DNA from: Andrena cerasifolii
Taxonomy: Eukaryota; Arthropoda; Insecta; Hymenoptera; Andrenidae
Direction of reading: 5' to 3'
Assembly (NCBI RefSeq): GCF_050908995.1
Contig: NC_135122.1
Coordinates: forward strand, 16,346,501-16,410,500
Length of the DNA: 64,000 nt
The notes beneath the pieces are model-generated. The model ran no database searches and was not told the DNA's origin. It saw only the letters and a list, made by a program, of their open reading frames with translations. Position 1 is the stretch's first letter; each line of letters starts with the position of its first letter. Of this stretch, positions 11,459 to 24,384 are shown piece by piece. The position numbers and the translations under genes are program-made.

Positions 11459-12741
11459 CGATATCTCCCCGCGAGAATTATCGCCCGCTGATCGGTCCCC
11501 GTCGCGATTATCGAACGGCGAGGGCCTCGAAATGGAACCGAACTCCGGGTAATAACTCGGCAAGACAGAATAGACGGCCGGCGGTGAATGGCGAGGTAAG
11601 GCGTCGTATTACTCGGATGTCCCCGAAAGAGAAATCCTCCTTATAATGTCGGATTGTTATGCGAGGAAGCCCCCGACGGGCCTGTATAATGCCATTGTAT
11701 CGCCGGGATAACGGGGCTATTAAATTCGCCATGTGGAATACCGCCGAACGATAAAAATATCCGCGGTTCGCTTATTAAGGCCTCCTAGCCGCGTCCCAGG
11801 GTGCGCGCCGTTTCTCGAAATCGCCAATCCCTCGGGACGTGGAAAAAGGAAAACGAGACTTGACCTAAATCTTGCAAGAGGAAAAGTCTCGAGTGTCCTG
11901 CTCCGGCGCGGGGGATCTGTCAGGTCAAGATCAAAGGAAGACGCCTCGGACCACCTGCCTCGTTAGCATCAACAAGTGCAAAAAGGAACCGGAGCATAAG
12001 TCACCTGCTCCTGCCCCGAAAAAAATTCGTAATCCCGGAAAGGTCCGAGTTTCTCTCTCCTCCTGTCCGCCCACCCACTGAGGATCCGTGGAAGACGGGA
12101 GACGGTGCAACAGGACGGAGGAACTAATTTGATAGCGTTTTGGGTCATCCAGGGCCGTACGGGGTAGAGGAAGGAGCCGCCGAAGGTTGCGTCCTACTTC
12201 GAACGTCGCGATGCCCGGGGTGGGAGTGCAACAGAAAGCAACGGGGTAGGATAAGGTCTGGGTGGGATCCAGGGGTTGGGGGAGGGGAAAAAACTCAACC
12301 CGCGAGAGAAAACCGAATCAATAAACCTACGATCTCGCCTCCGGTCGCCTGCTGCCGCCTCCTACCTTGCACCTACTTATGTAACTAGGCGAGCAGTTAC
12401 GACCCTTCGACGCTGCATGCTTGCATTAATGGGCCGACCGAGCACCGCGAATTACCCTGCCGCTCGGATAATTAATTAGCCGCGACGGGGCCGGGGATCT
12501 TTTGCCTTTGGTCGTGGATACGGAGCCTTCTACATTCTCGCGACGTTTCCACGCGCCCCTGTAATCAGCCCCTGCGAATTTTCTTACGCTATTCCCTTTG
12601 TGGCTTCGCGTCGTTTATTGGCTCCAAGGGGTTCATCGTCGCTGTAGAGTTTCAGATTTTCGGTAGAATTCAATTACAGGAGGGTGGCTATTTCTTTTTC
12701 TTCTTCGCTGGGGAGTATCGTCCTCTGATGTGCATTATTAA
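11459..12741. other. Intergenic DNA without recognised gene
   Basis: Mixed GC-rich sequence with chance ORFs only. Confidence 0.5.
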
Positions 12742-13455
12742 GGGGACCTTCTGGTCTAGAGCCCTAAAAAATAGGTGATCTTTAGGAATTAATTAAAGGA
12801 AAACTACTATATATAATTTAATGGGACTTTTTGCATTGTATTAAGGATGTTTTAAATTGTAGAGATATATTTTTTGTTTTATAATTAATCATTGCAGACG
12901 GCACTGGGGAGTCGTTAAAGTCAAGGCGTCAAAAAATTCATCCAAATCGGTGGGACCTGTATCTCCAAAAGTTATTATCCGATTCGACTGAAACTTTTTT
13001 TATTTTCAAGAATATACTTCTGGCTAGGGGGGAAACCAGAAAAATTACAAAAATGATATTTCTTAGAAAATAACGACACTTGAAGTTTGAAATCACCTTT
13101 TCACTATATTTTTCACCCTTTCAACGCCTTTGAAAATTATAAAATTTCAATTTTTTGTATTTTCTTCTTGTACTTCCCCTAGCCAGAAGTATATTCTTCA
13201 AAATAAAAAAAGTTTCAATCGATTCGGATAATAACTTTTGGAGATACAGGTCCCACCCTTTTGAGAACACTGTTTCGAGAAAAACGCGTTTAAAGTTTTA
13301 CGTGAGTGCCGAGTGGCCGGGTGTTACCCATGCATTTGCCGCTACTTAAATGCCTATAACTTCGGGAATTCTACGAATTTCAATAAATCCTTTTAAACAC
13401 GTATTCCTAAAATGTTGAACATTCGAAATATGGACTTTTAGATCGGAACCTCCCC
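12742..13455 (+). mobile_element. TTAA-flanked element family A, copy 1 (714 bp)
   Basis: Flanked by TTAA at 12738-12741 and 13456-13459, with imperfect terminal inverted repeats related to GGGGAGGTTCCGGTCTA. It has a long internal inverted repeat (about 12951-13025 against 13185-13257, around GGTGGGACCTGTATCTCC). Two further copies lie at 43045-43771 (inverted) and 61744-62453. TTAA duplication suggests mobilisation by a piggyBac-like transposase. No coding remnant. Confidence 0.8.
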
Positions 13456-13459
13456 TTAA

Positions 13460-16400
13460 GAGGGATAGCTTTTTGGTTTATTTACTAGGATATTTCTAGA
13501 GGCATCTCTGACGAATTCGATGAAAGATCCGAAGCGCGCAGCACTGTTTTCGCGGGCTGAGAAGGGGTGGCTTACACCCCGGAGGTGTCCCGTCAATGAC
13601 CAATTTCATATTGCTTCCACCCTCCCGCTGACGGTGGTGAAGGGCCGTGCGTAGCCCGGAGCGGCAATCTGATTATGTTGCGTTCACGATCTTCTCTGTT
13701 TGATGACGAATCATTAGGAAGTTAATATAAATTCATTGGCTCGTGCAGTCGGTTACCTGTACGATTTACACGAGTGCACGAAAGATACGGCGATTTGGAT
13801 AATCGCACGGTTTACTTATAGAACCGGGGCGAGCCGGGGAAATTCGCAATTCATCCGAAGGGAAATTCGATCGTGTCGAGGTCCCGCGTTACTTCATTTT
13901 CCACGACCCAGGACAATTACAGTAATTCTCGTGCGGGCAGACACCGTGGCAATTGTTACTTCTCTTTGTTTCCCCGAGACATTGTTCTCTCATTACGACA
14001 GGATGTCACGAGGTTTCGATTTCCGTAGTACATTTAAATCCTTCTACTTCCCCGCGTTCGATAGCTTGTTAGCTTTAGTTCTGCGTCTCTCTCTCTCTCT
14101 CTCTTTCTCCCTTCCATCTCGCTCGGAGTAATTACCAGAGCGCGGTGCTCCTCGAATTATTTTCTAAGATAAATCCAAAGCGGTACATCAGCGCGAGTTG
14201 TCGTCGCTCGGGGCATTACTTGCACGCGGATTAATATTTCCAAAACGGCAGAAGAGAGAACTATTAATCCCAACGATCTACTAGATCTATATTCGAACTC
14301 TTTAGTTGGATTCCATTGGTCGTTGGCTGATCTGCGAACGTTCGATTCGAAAGTCGGGACGTCGCTGCGGACACGTAAAAATTGTCCGTGCACCTTAATG
14401 GCGAAGAAAAATGCGCTCATTTACGGGGGGGAGGCGGGGGGAGAAAAGGAAAGGGAACGAAGCACAAGGCCGTGGCACAATGCTGTCTGCCTTGAATTTT
14501 GATTGGAGCGTCCATTGTCTTCCCAGCTCTTAATTATCTTTTTAATGCTGGCCCCCTTCTATCCTGCCCGCGCATGCATGCCCCTTTACGCGCGTCCACG
14601 TGTGCGCGAATTATATCCGCGTACGCGGCGCTTCTTAATAATCGCTCGCAATTAATCGAATTAATCGAACGGAGCCTGCCACCGACATAACGATCGCCGA
14701 CGAGAATGTTCCAGCGGCGGAATATTTATCGGTACCTCCCCCGTATATAGCAGCATAGAAGTCGTTCCAACGGCATTTTAATTAAAGAGTAATTAAAGGG
14801 AAGTGGCGTTTAAAAGAAAAGTTTGTGCCGTCTTCTCCGTTTTCTTTTCTTTTTTTTTCAATTTCTTTCAATGAAGTTCGAAACAACGACGGCAGGGGTG
14901 GGCTCGTTGGAACGGGGAAGGGAACTCGTAAGAGGAGGGGTGCCCTTTGTTTTTCCATCGAACGTGATATTATATTTGGTTAGCTACATCGTCTACAGTC
15001 TGTTACACAAATACAGCGGGCACGTGCCGCGCGAGCAGCTTCAAAAGACTGCCTGCGAAGGGAAGATATTAAACTCCTGACATAATGCCAGCTCTCGCTC
15101 GGCAGCGAGCGTGTGACCAATAGAAACTTCAGGGAAGAATGCGAAGATTGCGCGTCGCTTCCTTTAACGCGCTTCCGTCGCGAACTTCTCAGCTAGCCCA
15201 CTCGGGAATCTTCCGTTTGTCAAAGACAGTTAGGTCGTTCCATTTAACTGTAGGTATTCTACAAGACGACTGTATAAAAAAAGAAAGTCGCCCAGGAGAA
15301 TCCGCGCGTACAAAGCAACGCGCTATCGAACGTTCGTGCTCGCGAAAAAACCGTGCAGTCTGCTCGGTTCGCAGTGTTATCTAGTCGGGCCTCTTGCGCA
15401 TTCCAGATGAAAAGAACGAGGATATCTGGCGCGCTCGTATTCGCCGTGCATTCCAGGACATCGACTCGATCGTGTAGACCTCCGAGGCGAGGTGCATCGC
15501 TGCCTCGACACGCGAATACGTCTCAGATTTCTCACACCCTCGCGATCCGCACCATTTGCATAACCCTGGCTCCGAGTCTCCGCTTCTTTTCAACCAGACT
15601 CACGATTAATATCAAACACCCCGTTCCGACTAAAGATCCGTTCCCTCGGACACGTGCCTCGTGCACCGGTTTTCTTCAGCCAGTGTCTTGCTTCTCTCGT
15701 CCATCGTCGTCCTGGATTATCGCGGAGTCGCGACCGATGCTCGCGACAAAGCTCGCCTCATTTCCTGCGGCGTGGGAGCACCATTTTGCGAACCCGTCGC
15801 CTCGCGCGAGCGCTTCGGAGATCGCGCGGCTAAGCTCGCGAGAAGAGACGCACCCGTCGTGCCTCGAGGGGTGGTCTAGGGGGGCGCGAGAGGAGGACGG
15901 GCAGAGGTAAATAAGACAAAGGGTTGGAGAAGGGGGTGGTGTGCGTGTATGCGGCTGGAGAGAGGTTTTGGACGGGAGCGGACTGGCGAGGCGCGCGCGG
16001 AAAACGCGAGAGCTCGCGCGTGAACTGGCTGGGCCGCGGACAAAAGCGTGGCTCGAGCTTTTTTTAATTGTGTCCCTCCTACACCTGCTCCCTCACTTCC
16101 CGCGCCATCCAGGCCTCGTCCTTTCCTCCACGCCTACCCCACGTGGCCCCATTACCCTCCTCTCTCGTCCTTCGTGAATCGACTCGGCTTTATCGGCCGT
16201 ATCGGTTGACTTACCCCCCGAAGGACGCCGCCTCGTGTGCCAACCCCCCTCGCGCGGAGCGGGGACGCGATTCCACGAGATTCCACGGATCCTCCGAGCG
16301 AGCACCGGGGTGGCACGGTGACGCGTGAGTCGCGGAGATAGAATTTTATTTCCCTCAGACGCCGCGCTGATTCGCGCCGGCACGCTTCGAACGGGCTTGG

Positions 16401-17776
16401 CAACTCGGGGAAGATACGGGAACTGCTCTTGGGGCGGGACAGGGGGAATTTCCAAGCGGAATCCTCTTGGACGCTCGATTCCGTTATCGGGCAGTAACGT
16501 TGCTTCGTTTGGAAACGATGACTGTGCTTCGCTCGAGTTTCGGAGACTAGGATTCCGAGGGAATGAAGGGGCAAACTGCCTAGCGGTAGATATCCCCTGT
16601 TCTTCCCACTGCAGATACTTGAATCCACCGTCCCGAGCATTACGAGTGTAAAAGCATTAGGGCAGCACGTTGGAAATTATTAAATAAAGGAGGCAAGCTA
16701 TTCGAAATTCAGCCTCGTCCTCTGCCGCGTCGCACGAGCGAGCTTGCCTCTCGTTGAAAAAAAGGAAGAGGGAGGGGCGGAAGGGACGCTGGTAGCGGCA
16801 GAAAAGGGCAGACGACCAGGCGGTGGGGTGGTTGGATACGTTATTACGTTTTTTCCGCGCGAAACCGATGCAGACAGCGGCGAGAGATGATGATGCGATT
16901 TCCTCTCGGCGGGAACGAATTTACGAAACCTCGAACAGCCGTTTTATCGATGCATCGTCGCTCGTGCGAGAATTTCCTCTGTTTCTGGGGGAGGGGCGAG
17001 GCGGGGGTGGACAATCGGTGTAAAGGCATCCGCGATCGCGGGAGCAGCTTCTGATGATAACGGAATTATGCAAACGAACGGGAGCTCGGGACGGGGGAAT
17101 ATCCCTTCGATGGAACTCGACTCTTACCCCCTTGTACTGGTGCAGTGCGATAGATAAGCAAGAAATGTGTTTTACAGAGAAGAGTGATTAACTCGACTGT
17201 TTGACATTGAACGAAGTAAAGCTGCGCCCGGTTGGGCGCGGTAGAAATCGCGATTAGGTGGAGCAGAGGAACTCCCTTCGCGTCCACATTGCGGCAAAAC
17301 TGTTTCATCCCCTAATAACCTCGAGTGTCCTTTTTTTCGGCGCATCGACGCTCGCGACATCGTTCTTCGGGGGCTTCATTAGCAGGGTCGTTACCATTAA
17401 ACCCCAGGCAACAAAAACCATCCGCAGCTTCAACTTGCTCCGCCGAATGCCAGATACCCGATGGTATCCCAGCCAGAATCCGGCCACCAGCATCCCTTTG
17501 CCGCGCGAATTCAAGTAGTCAAAGTGCAACAGCTCCGAAGGGATGCCTCAGTTGCGCGAACACCCGTGCAACTCTGAGTTCCAAGTCTCTCTGGAAATGC
17601 GAATTCACGGAGGCGGGCCTGCGAAAAGCGGAGGGTAAAGAGAGAGATCTGAAAGCTGTCGCAAGGACGAATTGGACAGCGGAAACACCGAAACACGAAT
17701 ATACAGGGTGTATCGTAGTAAATAGTGACTCCGCGTGATTATCGATAAAAGATAAAAAAAAAGAAAATAGACTCTG
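13460..17776. other. Intergenic DNA without recognised gene
   Basis: GC-rich, with a CT microsatellite (14086-14104), purine-rich tracts and chance ORFs (up to about 185 codons near 15353). None shows family resemblance. Confidence 0.5.
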
Positions 17777-18404
17777 GCAAGTAAACATTCACTTATAGGG
17801 AATGTAGTTTCCAAAAAAGCGATTTTTTTATTAAGAGAACTACCTTAGGAATTTTTTTTACACAAACAATAATTCCCCGTTTATTATTTATAAAGAAGAA
17901 AGTTGGGGTTTTCTCTTAGAAAAAATGTAACTTTACATTTGATCTCTCACCATTTCTTTATTTTTCAAAATATTCAAAATCGGCCCTGTTGGACGATAGC
18001 TATTGAAATACTTGATAAGAAGATTTTATTGTTTTTGATTTCAGACATGACATACAGCTGTTTTCAGGCCCACCGTTTAGCCGTCTAAAATCGAGAGACT
18101 TTCGGCTATGTATGCATAACTTTCGAAAAACAGTAGTTTTTTAATTGAAACTTTTTTTTTAAGTAGTTCATAATACTATGTAAAGATAGTGAAAAAACGG
18201 GAAATCTTCATCAAGCCGTTGACTTGTAAAAAAATCCACAAAATGTACACATTTTCCGAGGGTTCAAACGGGTATACCCCCTTAAGCATTTGTTTAAGAA
18301 TAAGCAGCGACTGAGAATACCGCCCTTAGTTGCTATGAGTACTTTAAAAATATATATATTCCAAATCGCGAAACTCTATTCCCTATAACTGAATGTTTAC
18401 TTGC
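17777..18404. repeat. Inverted-repeat element, TIR GCAAGTAAACATTCA
   Basis: Ends match over about 27 bp: GCAAGTAAACATTCA(C/G)TTATAGGGAAT at 17777 and its complement ending at 18404. The 628-bp interior is AT-rich and non-coding. No convincing target duplication. A CCCCCTTAA motif near 18274 resembles the end of the TTAA-flanked elements and may mark a nested fragment. Confidence 0.65.
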
Positions 18405-20501
18405 GAGCACGGGTGAAGTGGGTGTCTTCGAAATGGATTTTCTGGAAAACGAAGGTCCATATGGAAAAATTTGATTCTACACATTCGATGCGCTGTTTTG
18501 CGGAGCATTGCGTGGTCACAGCATATGTGACGGAGCATCGCGTATAACGCAGGGAGGCAGGTCCGAGAAAGAAGTTCATTTCTCACTGAAATACCGCGAT
18601 ATTTCCACTGTGCCAAAGCGTTACGTGCGCACAGCTGACTAAGATCTACAATTCAGCTTCTGCCTCGCAAAGAAGCACCCCGTGCTGGGAGTCGAATCGG
18701 AAATAATGCGAGGAATGAAACCCACCCCCGCCGGGGACCCCTTTTATTATCGATCCTAACGTTTCGATCGTTGACAAATTCCTGGCGTTCCTAGGGGAGT
18801 TCCATTCGATCCTCGTCGTCCTTAGAGCTGCGCAGTGAGATTTTTAATGTAATTTAATTTGTGCGCGGCCGACCTTCAGCGAGCTGTATGTTTCATTTAA
18901 CAGATTCGAAGGATAAGAGGGTTAGCCAACCGATTGGCTCGCGGAACGCAGTGGGTATCCTTTCGGCCATGTCGTGAAATGAAATTAAATCCCTCGGCTC
19001 GCTGTCAATCAATCTCGATCCACTCGGAGATATTTGACGGGCGCCGCGAAAATACGCATCGGCGAGTCCTTTCCAGAAATTATGTTGCGCGCTTATTACT
19101 TGCCGTTGCTCCACAACGGAATATATTTAATTAAATCGGTCGGTGATTGAAAGCAGATGGGACGTGCGCGATTTTAACGAACCTGTCAACGTCGTCATTT
19201 CACCGTCTGCCGGCCACTCGATATTCGCATCCGGCCGATCGCAGATGCTCGAGCGCGCGTTATTGTTTCGCGCTTGTCTTCTGAAACGGAGAAACGTTAC
19301 TGTTTCGGGGAAAAAATCGTTGTAAAAATCGGATATTACTCGACCGAACAGATCCAAACTCAATAGGCGCTCGCAGAGGTGACACTTATTTCGCTGTTAA
19401 TTCTAATTAATTATAATTTCTTTGTAATTCGCGGATCTCGAAAGATTCGCATCACGACGAACGCTTTAACTATCCCTTCGTGCTTCCTAGATTATAGGGC
19501 ATCAGCTCCATGGGCGATTAAGCAATCGAAAGTGCTATCGTTTGCTCACCCCGCGATCACGGGTATCTAACAGACTCCCCCTTGCTCGGCTGTGTCACAG
19601 TTTTCGAAAACCTCCACCGGGACACGCCCATCCCACCCAGCTTTGGCCACTCCACCCTGAACTTGGTCTTTTTTATCCTTCTCATCCCCCTTTGTTCCTA
19701 TCTTGTCCGTTATAGTATGTCTGGTCTGGCTGCTCCCGGGATTATTTCTATATTTTAATCCCCTCTTTGTCCCCCGCGCCACCGCCCGCGACCCTCCCTC
19801 TTGCTTTAACATTCTTTTATTCCTTAACAGTTATTTTATTCCCCGGTCTCCGTGGTTTTTCGCGGACGCATGAAGGTTTCCCTCGAAGGATCGTTTATTT
19901 TCCTTCTAGGTCGAACGCGATTCTCATTTCCCTGTTTCTCAATTATTCGTCTCTTCTTTCCCGCCAGCGTCCCACCGCCACCCTCCCGTCTCCTTCTCTG
20001 AATTTCTACCTGACTCTACCTCCCGCCCCCCCGGAGGGAGTATCATCCCCTCGAGCCCGTCCACCCACCCCTCCGCCTCGGCGTAAACCGACGCGACCAG
20101 GGAAACAGATAAAGCCGTTGAGCTGATTTCGAATTCTTTGCTGGGACAACGAAATCGTATTACATTCATTAAAGACTACGAGCCGGCTAAGAACACAAAA
20201 CACGAGACACGGGGGTGTGGGCGGTGGAGCTGTGTAGTATGCTGGCGAAACGTATCGGGGGGGGCGAAGGGAGACAGAAGGAGGGCGAACGATCTAACCG
20301 CGGCACGTCGCAAGAAGGCACGAGCTGCAGCTGCAGCTAAAAAAGGCTGCCACCCCCTTCTGTCTGACCTCCCTTCCTGCTACCTCGCTGGAATCCTCGA
20401 CGTGCTTGCGGTCCGCTCCTCCTGGTCCAAATTTCGTCTATGTCCGCCTAGCGATGGCGTCGATCTTGCGATCTTCGACAGCCACCTCGACCTACGCACC
20501 C
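18405..20501. other. Intergenic DNA without recognised gene
   Basis: Nothing coding recognised. A pyrimidine-rich stretch covers about 19750-20060. Confidence 0.5.
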
Positions 20502-20504
20502 TTA

Positions 20505-21342
20505 AGGTCTGCGCACACATATCCGTACCCGTCAGTTCCGGGCCGTGAGGATCAGTGTTAAAAGGTATCGTTTGCGTGCTTTACGTATCGCGAAACACGT
20601 ATCGCGATAGGTGTCGATCATTTGTTCTTCAATAAAAAATATCTTCTCGTGCCTCGCACATTTTTGGACAAAATATTTCTCTGAAAGAATGAACGAGACT
20701 GAAGCGTTATCTATTTGGATTTTACACAAAAGATGTAGTAAAAAACGAGCGAAGAGGAAACTTTCGGTTCATCCCATAAACAGCATTAGACATGAAAAGG
20801 GAAGCGTGTGGAGGAGATTGTATAGATTAAAATGTACTTTTACATTAATAGTTAGCAGTGGATTGCTGATGTCGAGGAAAGCACCCATTCACAGGAAACC
20901 AGATGTTTTACCGTGTACCAGCATTGGAGTAAAATTTACTTAAATCTACCTACTTAAGGGATTTTTAAATTTTCATTACAGGTGCAGGAAAAAAAGTGGA
21001 AAAAACGACCTTCATTATTTTCTTCGCTATTCCGACCAATTGCGATTTTTTTTCAAAACGACGAAACACGCCACCTACTTAGGAACCTAATACTTCTAGC
21101 TTCTAAAAAAAATCACGTCGTTTGGACCAATTTTAAAAATGTTATTCTGCTTCGAAGGGTGTTCGAATACTTTTGTCACGTACTGACTGAAAGAACTGTA
21201 CAGCAGGCTTGCAGAAACGGCTGAATTGGGACTGACCGAGCCAGAGCAGGCCTCCTACACAGTTGTCAGTGAAATTAGGGACACGGAACGAATACAGAAC
21301 TGACACGGAACTGACACGGAACGGATATGTGTGCGCAGACCT
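20505..21342 (+). mobile_element. PIF/Harbinger-type element with transposase remnant (838 bp)
   Basis: Flanked by TTA (20502-20504 and 21343-21345), the 3-bp duplication of PIF/Harbinger elements, with terminal inverted repeats starting AGGTCTGCGCACACATATCC. An internal plus-strand frame (20611-20943) contains RKLSVHPINSIRHEKG, resembling the N-terminal VHPI segment of HARBI1-like nucleases. The rest of the catalytic domain is absent, so this is an internally deleted, non-autonomous copy. Confidence 0.8.
20611..20943 (+). pseudogene. Harbinger (HARBI1-like) nuclease N-terminal fragment
   Basis: About 110 codons. The stretch with KRCSKKRAKRKLSVHPI, then HEKGSVWRRLYRL, follows the pattern of HARBI1-like proteins just before the nuclease domain. 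No DDE residues follow; the frame ends in element-specific sequence. Confidence 0.55.
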
Positions 21343-21345
21343 TTA

Positions 21346-24300
21346 CAGTTCCACCCCCGCAGCGGAACACGTGTTCAGCGTAACGTTCTCCGTTCCTCCG
21401 TCAGACAAAGTCCCTTTCAATCGAGCAAGAGGCTCCTTTGCCAGGCTATCCGCCCTATCTGTTGAACCCTGACCTATCAGAGGAACGTAGGTGGACAGTA
21501 TTAGGCACCGCGTGACGGGCTTGCCAACGATTACGGTATTCACGAAAATTGTGTGGGACGTGGCTGCGCGGTGAGCACTCATTTCAAGTTTGGCATTAAT
21601 GAAGCGACGAGGGGCTGCAAAGGTCGGCTAAGGTTGCTAGTTAAAGTCTCTGCGTTTGAACTTAGAAAAGTGATAAAAAAGAAAGCGGTTCCTACATCGA
21701 GAAGACCTTGAAACCTCCGGCTGACCTCGTTCCTATCCATCGGAAGCACCTTGTGCGAAAGCACCGTTCATAAACCATCCTCCATCCATCGCTGCACCAT
21801 CCTACGACCTTAGAAGTCTCTAAAACAATCCCTCGATAGGATCAAACAGCCCTCCGCGGCAAAAGTTCTCCATCCATCGAGCCAACCCCTCGAAGCCACC
21901 CTCCTCGTTACCTCCGGCGAACGTTACACCCGCGCCTTTAGCAGCGGGTCAAGCTCGCCGAGGGACATCAGATCCGATAACAATCGACAGTCCCCGGAGG
22001 TGTATCGATAAGTCGTCGCGAGGGTGTTGGTCCCATCGCTAGCGGCGGCCGTGTTAGGGCAGCGGCTCTTCAGGTATTCCTCGGGTGGGGTGAGATTGGG
22101 GCGCAGGAACCGGCGTCGGTAATGGTGACTACGTTGGGTGGTGAGTTCCGCGCGATGGACGAAGAGGTGGGGCGGGGGTGGTGGGGACGGATTCGGTGGG
22201 GGCGGCAGAGGGCCGGCGGGGGTGCACCGCAAGCTCGAAAGTTGGGAAAAAGCCAAGGAAGGGGTTGTGCCACGAGCAGCGGACCTCGGGGCGAGGGCGC
22301 AAGCTCGAGGTCGTCCCTGTGCCCTCCCACTCTGCCACGCGATAGGTGGAGCCTCCCTGGCCGCCAATACATGTCCTGGAGGCCGCGTACGCTACGTGCG
22401 TAACCCCCGGCTCAGTCCTTCCACGTCCGAAAACGCGCGCTCCACGCACCCGGTGCGAGCGAGCTTAGCGCGGGCTCTCCCAGCTCTCTCTGCCGCGCCG
22501 CACCGCGCTGCGCCCAGCGTAGCTGAACAGGTTAGCGGGACGATTTTGTGCACGGGTACCATCCCCTGTGACGGTTTGCCAGGGATCTCTTCACCGGGGA
22601 ACACTGCTTCATCCTTGCTGTCGTCCTTGCACTTTCGTCCGCCCGGCCACCTTAACCTAGCGCGACGCTGGCGACCAGTTTCCTCCGCGATCGCTCGTCA
22701 TCACTGTGTGCACCGCTCCTCTTGTGCGTTGGCTCCGACCGGGTATCAGGAGAAAATCCTCCCTCTTTGCTATTGTTCTTCTATTGTAACCGGACCCTTG
22801 CGTCCGCGAAGCGGCTAATTGGTCCGCGTCGGTTATGATCGTTCACTGTGCTGTTTGTGTGCCTGGTTCCCTGCATTCCGGGGCTGTATTGTTTGTTGCG
22901 TCGGGTTGACCCGGTTCTCGCGAGCTCCGAGTTACCTCGTCGCTGCGCGAAGTTCCTCTGGAATCGTAGGATTCAGTGCACTCTGTTCCTTCTTATGGTT
23001 TGCGCCGACTTGAGGTGCAACGCGTGGTGATTGATAAGCTAGTCACTTGTGATCCATGTAACCGATTCTGAGTAGTTGGAGGGATGCTCGAAGAAGCGAG
23101 AGCGCGTAATGCGGGATAAAGCGGGGTGTCGCGGAGGTGTCAGGTAAGGAAGTCTCGAGAGGAACACCGAGTTCAGCTGAATGTTGGTGGCTGGTGGATT
23201 CAGTTTGGAAGGGGTGAAGGTTAGAAAGCGTGTTCCTTTTAGGGGTTGTCGTAACCCAGGCTTATCCGAGTGCAGTTGTTGCAAAAATAGAAACAAAAGC
23301 GTCGATTTAATCTCTCTACGCCACAGTGGATCCGCACATTGCGGAATATCCAACGAATTGCCACAGAAATAATAACAATTACCATTGAAGCATTTAAATC
23401 GAAGCTCACTGGTCGCCTAAAATAGCTCCTTCGACCGATACCATTTCGTGTGCTTTCGACTGTGAACAACTAAATTATAGCATCGGTATTATCACGCAGA
23501 TAACACGTAACGCAGCTGCATTATGTTCCACACAAATTAATCCAGCCCCAGTGCGATTCTGATATCAATCAGAATCCTGCGGCTGAATCATACGGCTTCG
23601 TTTGACCGTAGACTACTTTCGAAAGATTTTCTAGCACACGCTACTTGAATCATATCCACGATAAAAAAAACTATTGCGCCAGCTGACTAAATGTGCGCAA
23701 CTTGGGGCCCCGCGGAGTATTTAACGCCCGTGGAAGATGACGCGTTCGGTTTGACCCAGCACGATCCGTTTCTACTTTCCAGCGGCTGGTCCCGCGACTA
23801 TCGACGAACCACGCTCCATAATAACGCGGGTTGGAAACTTTGCGTGCACCTTCGACGCTTCCACTCGCCGATTAACATTGCACGATTCGTGTTTCGAATA
23901 CCGCGTGCAGCTAGCTTCCTACCGATCCATTCCTGCCGCTGGATATCGCTAGGCAAACGAGCGTGGCGATCAAAGGTGCGCTCTGTGAATGAACCCAGGA
24001 CACGATCGTACCGATGGCATTTTAATTGTTCCACGATTGCGTCGCGCCTTCGCTCTCTCCTCCGCTCCGTGCCGCTCCGCTGGCCCCGCAATACGCGCGG
24101 AGCGTATTGGAACGGTGAAACTTTTGTTAGCCAGCATGAATTTATTATCGCTCCCCAGATTCCCTATGAACCGCCACGCTAAATCGTTTCGTCACCGTGG
24201 ATCACTTTGGAACACCAGAATGCCCCGAGGATTTCGCGGCTGAAGGGTTGCATCATTCTTTGTTTTCACATTGTCTGTCGATCTTTCTTAACTTACTGGT

Positions 24301-24384
24301 CAGTTTATACTTCTCCATTATGAACTGTCGTGGAGCAGTCGAATCGTGCTTTTGTGACGTTTCAAGTGAAACATCCTTGCTCTG
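21346..24384. other. Intergenic DNA, including a G-rich segment
   Basis: No recognised exon. About 22080-22230 is strongly G-rich on the plus strand with many runs of three or more G, and 22400-22800 is CpG-rich. This could be a promoter region or an untranslated first exon of the downstream plus-strand gene, but no splice or core-promoter evidence was decisive. Confidence 0.4.

Noticed and set aside
15260..15420. TATA-like sequence (TATAAAAAAAG) followed by a possible transcription start
   Set aside because: No downstream exon, donor site or conserved coding sequence supports a promoter.
22138..22818. 226-codon open frame
   Set aside because: Gly- and Ala-rich translation of G-rich DNA with open frames on both strands; no domain recognised.
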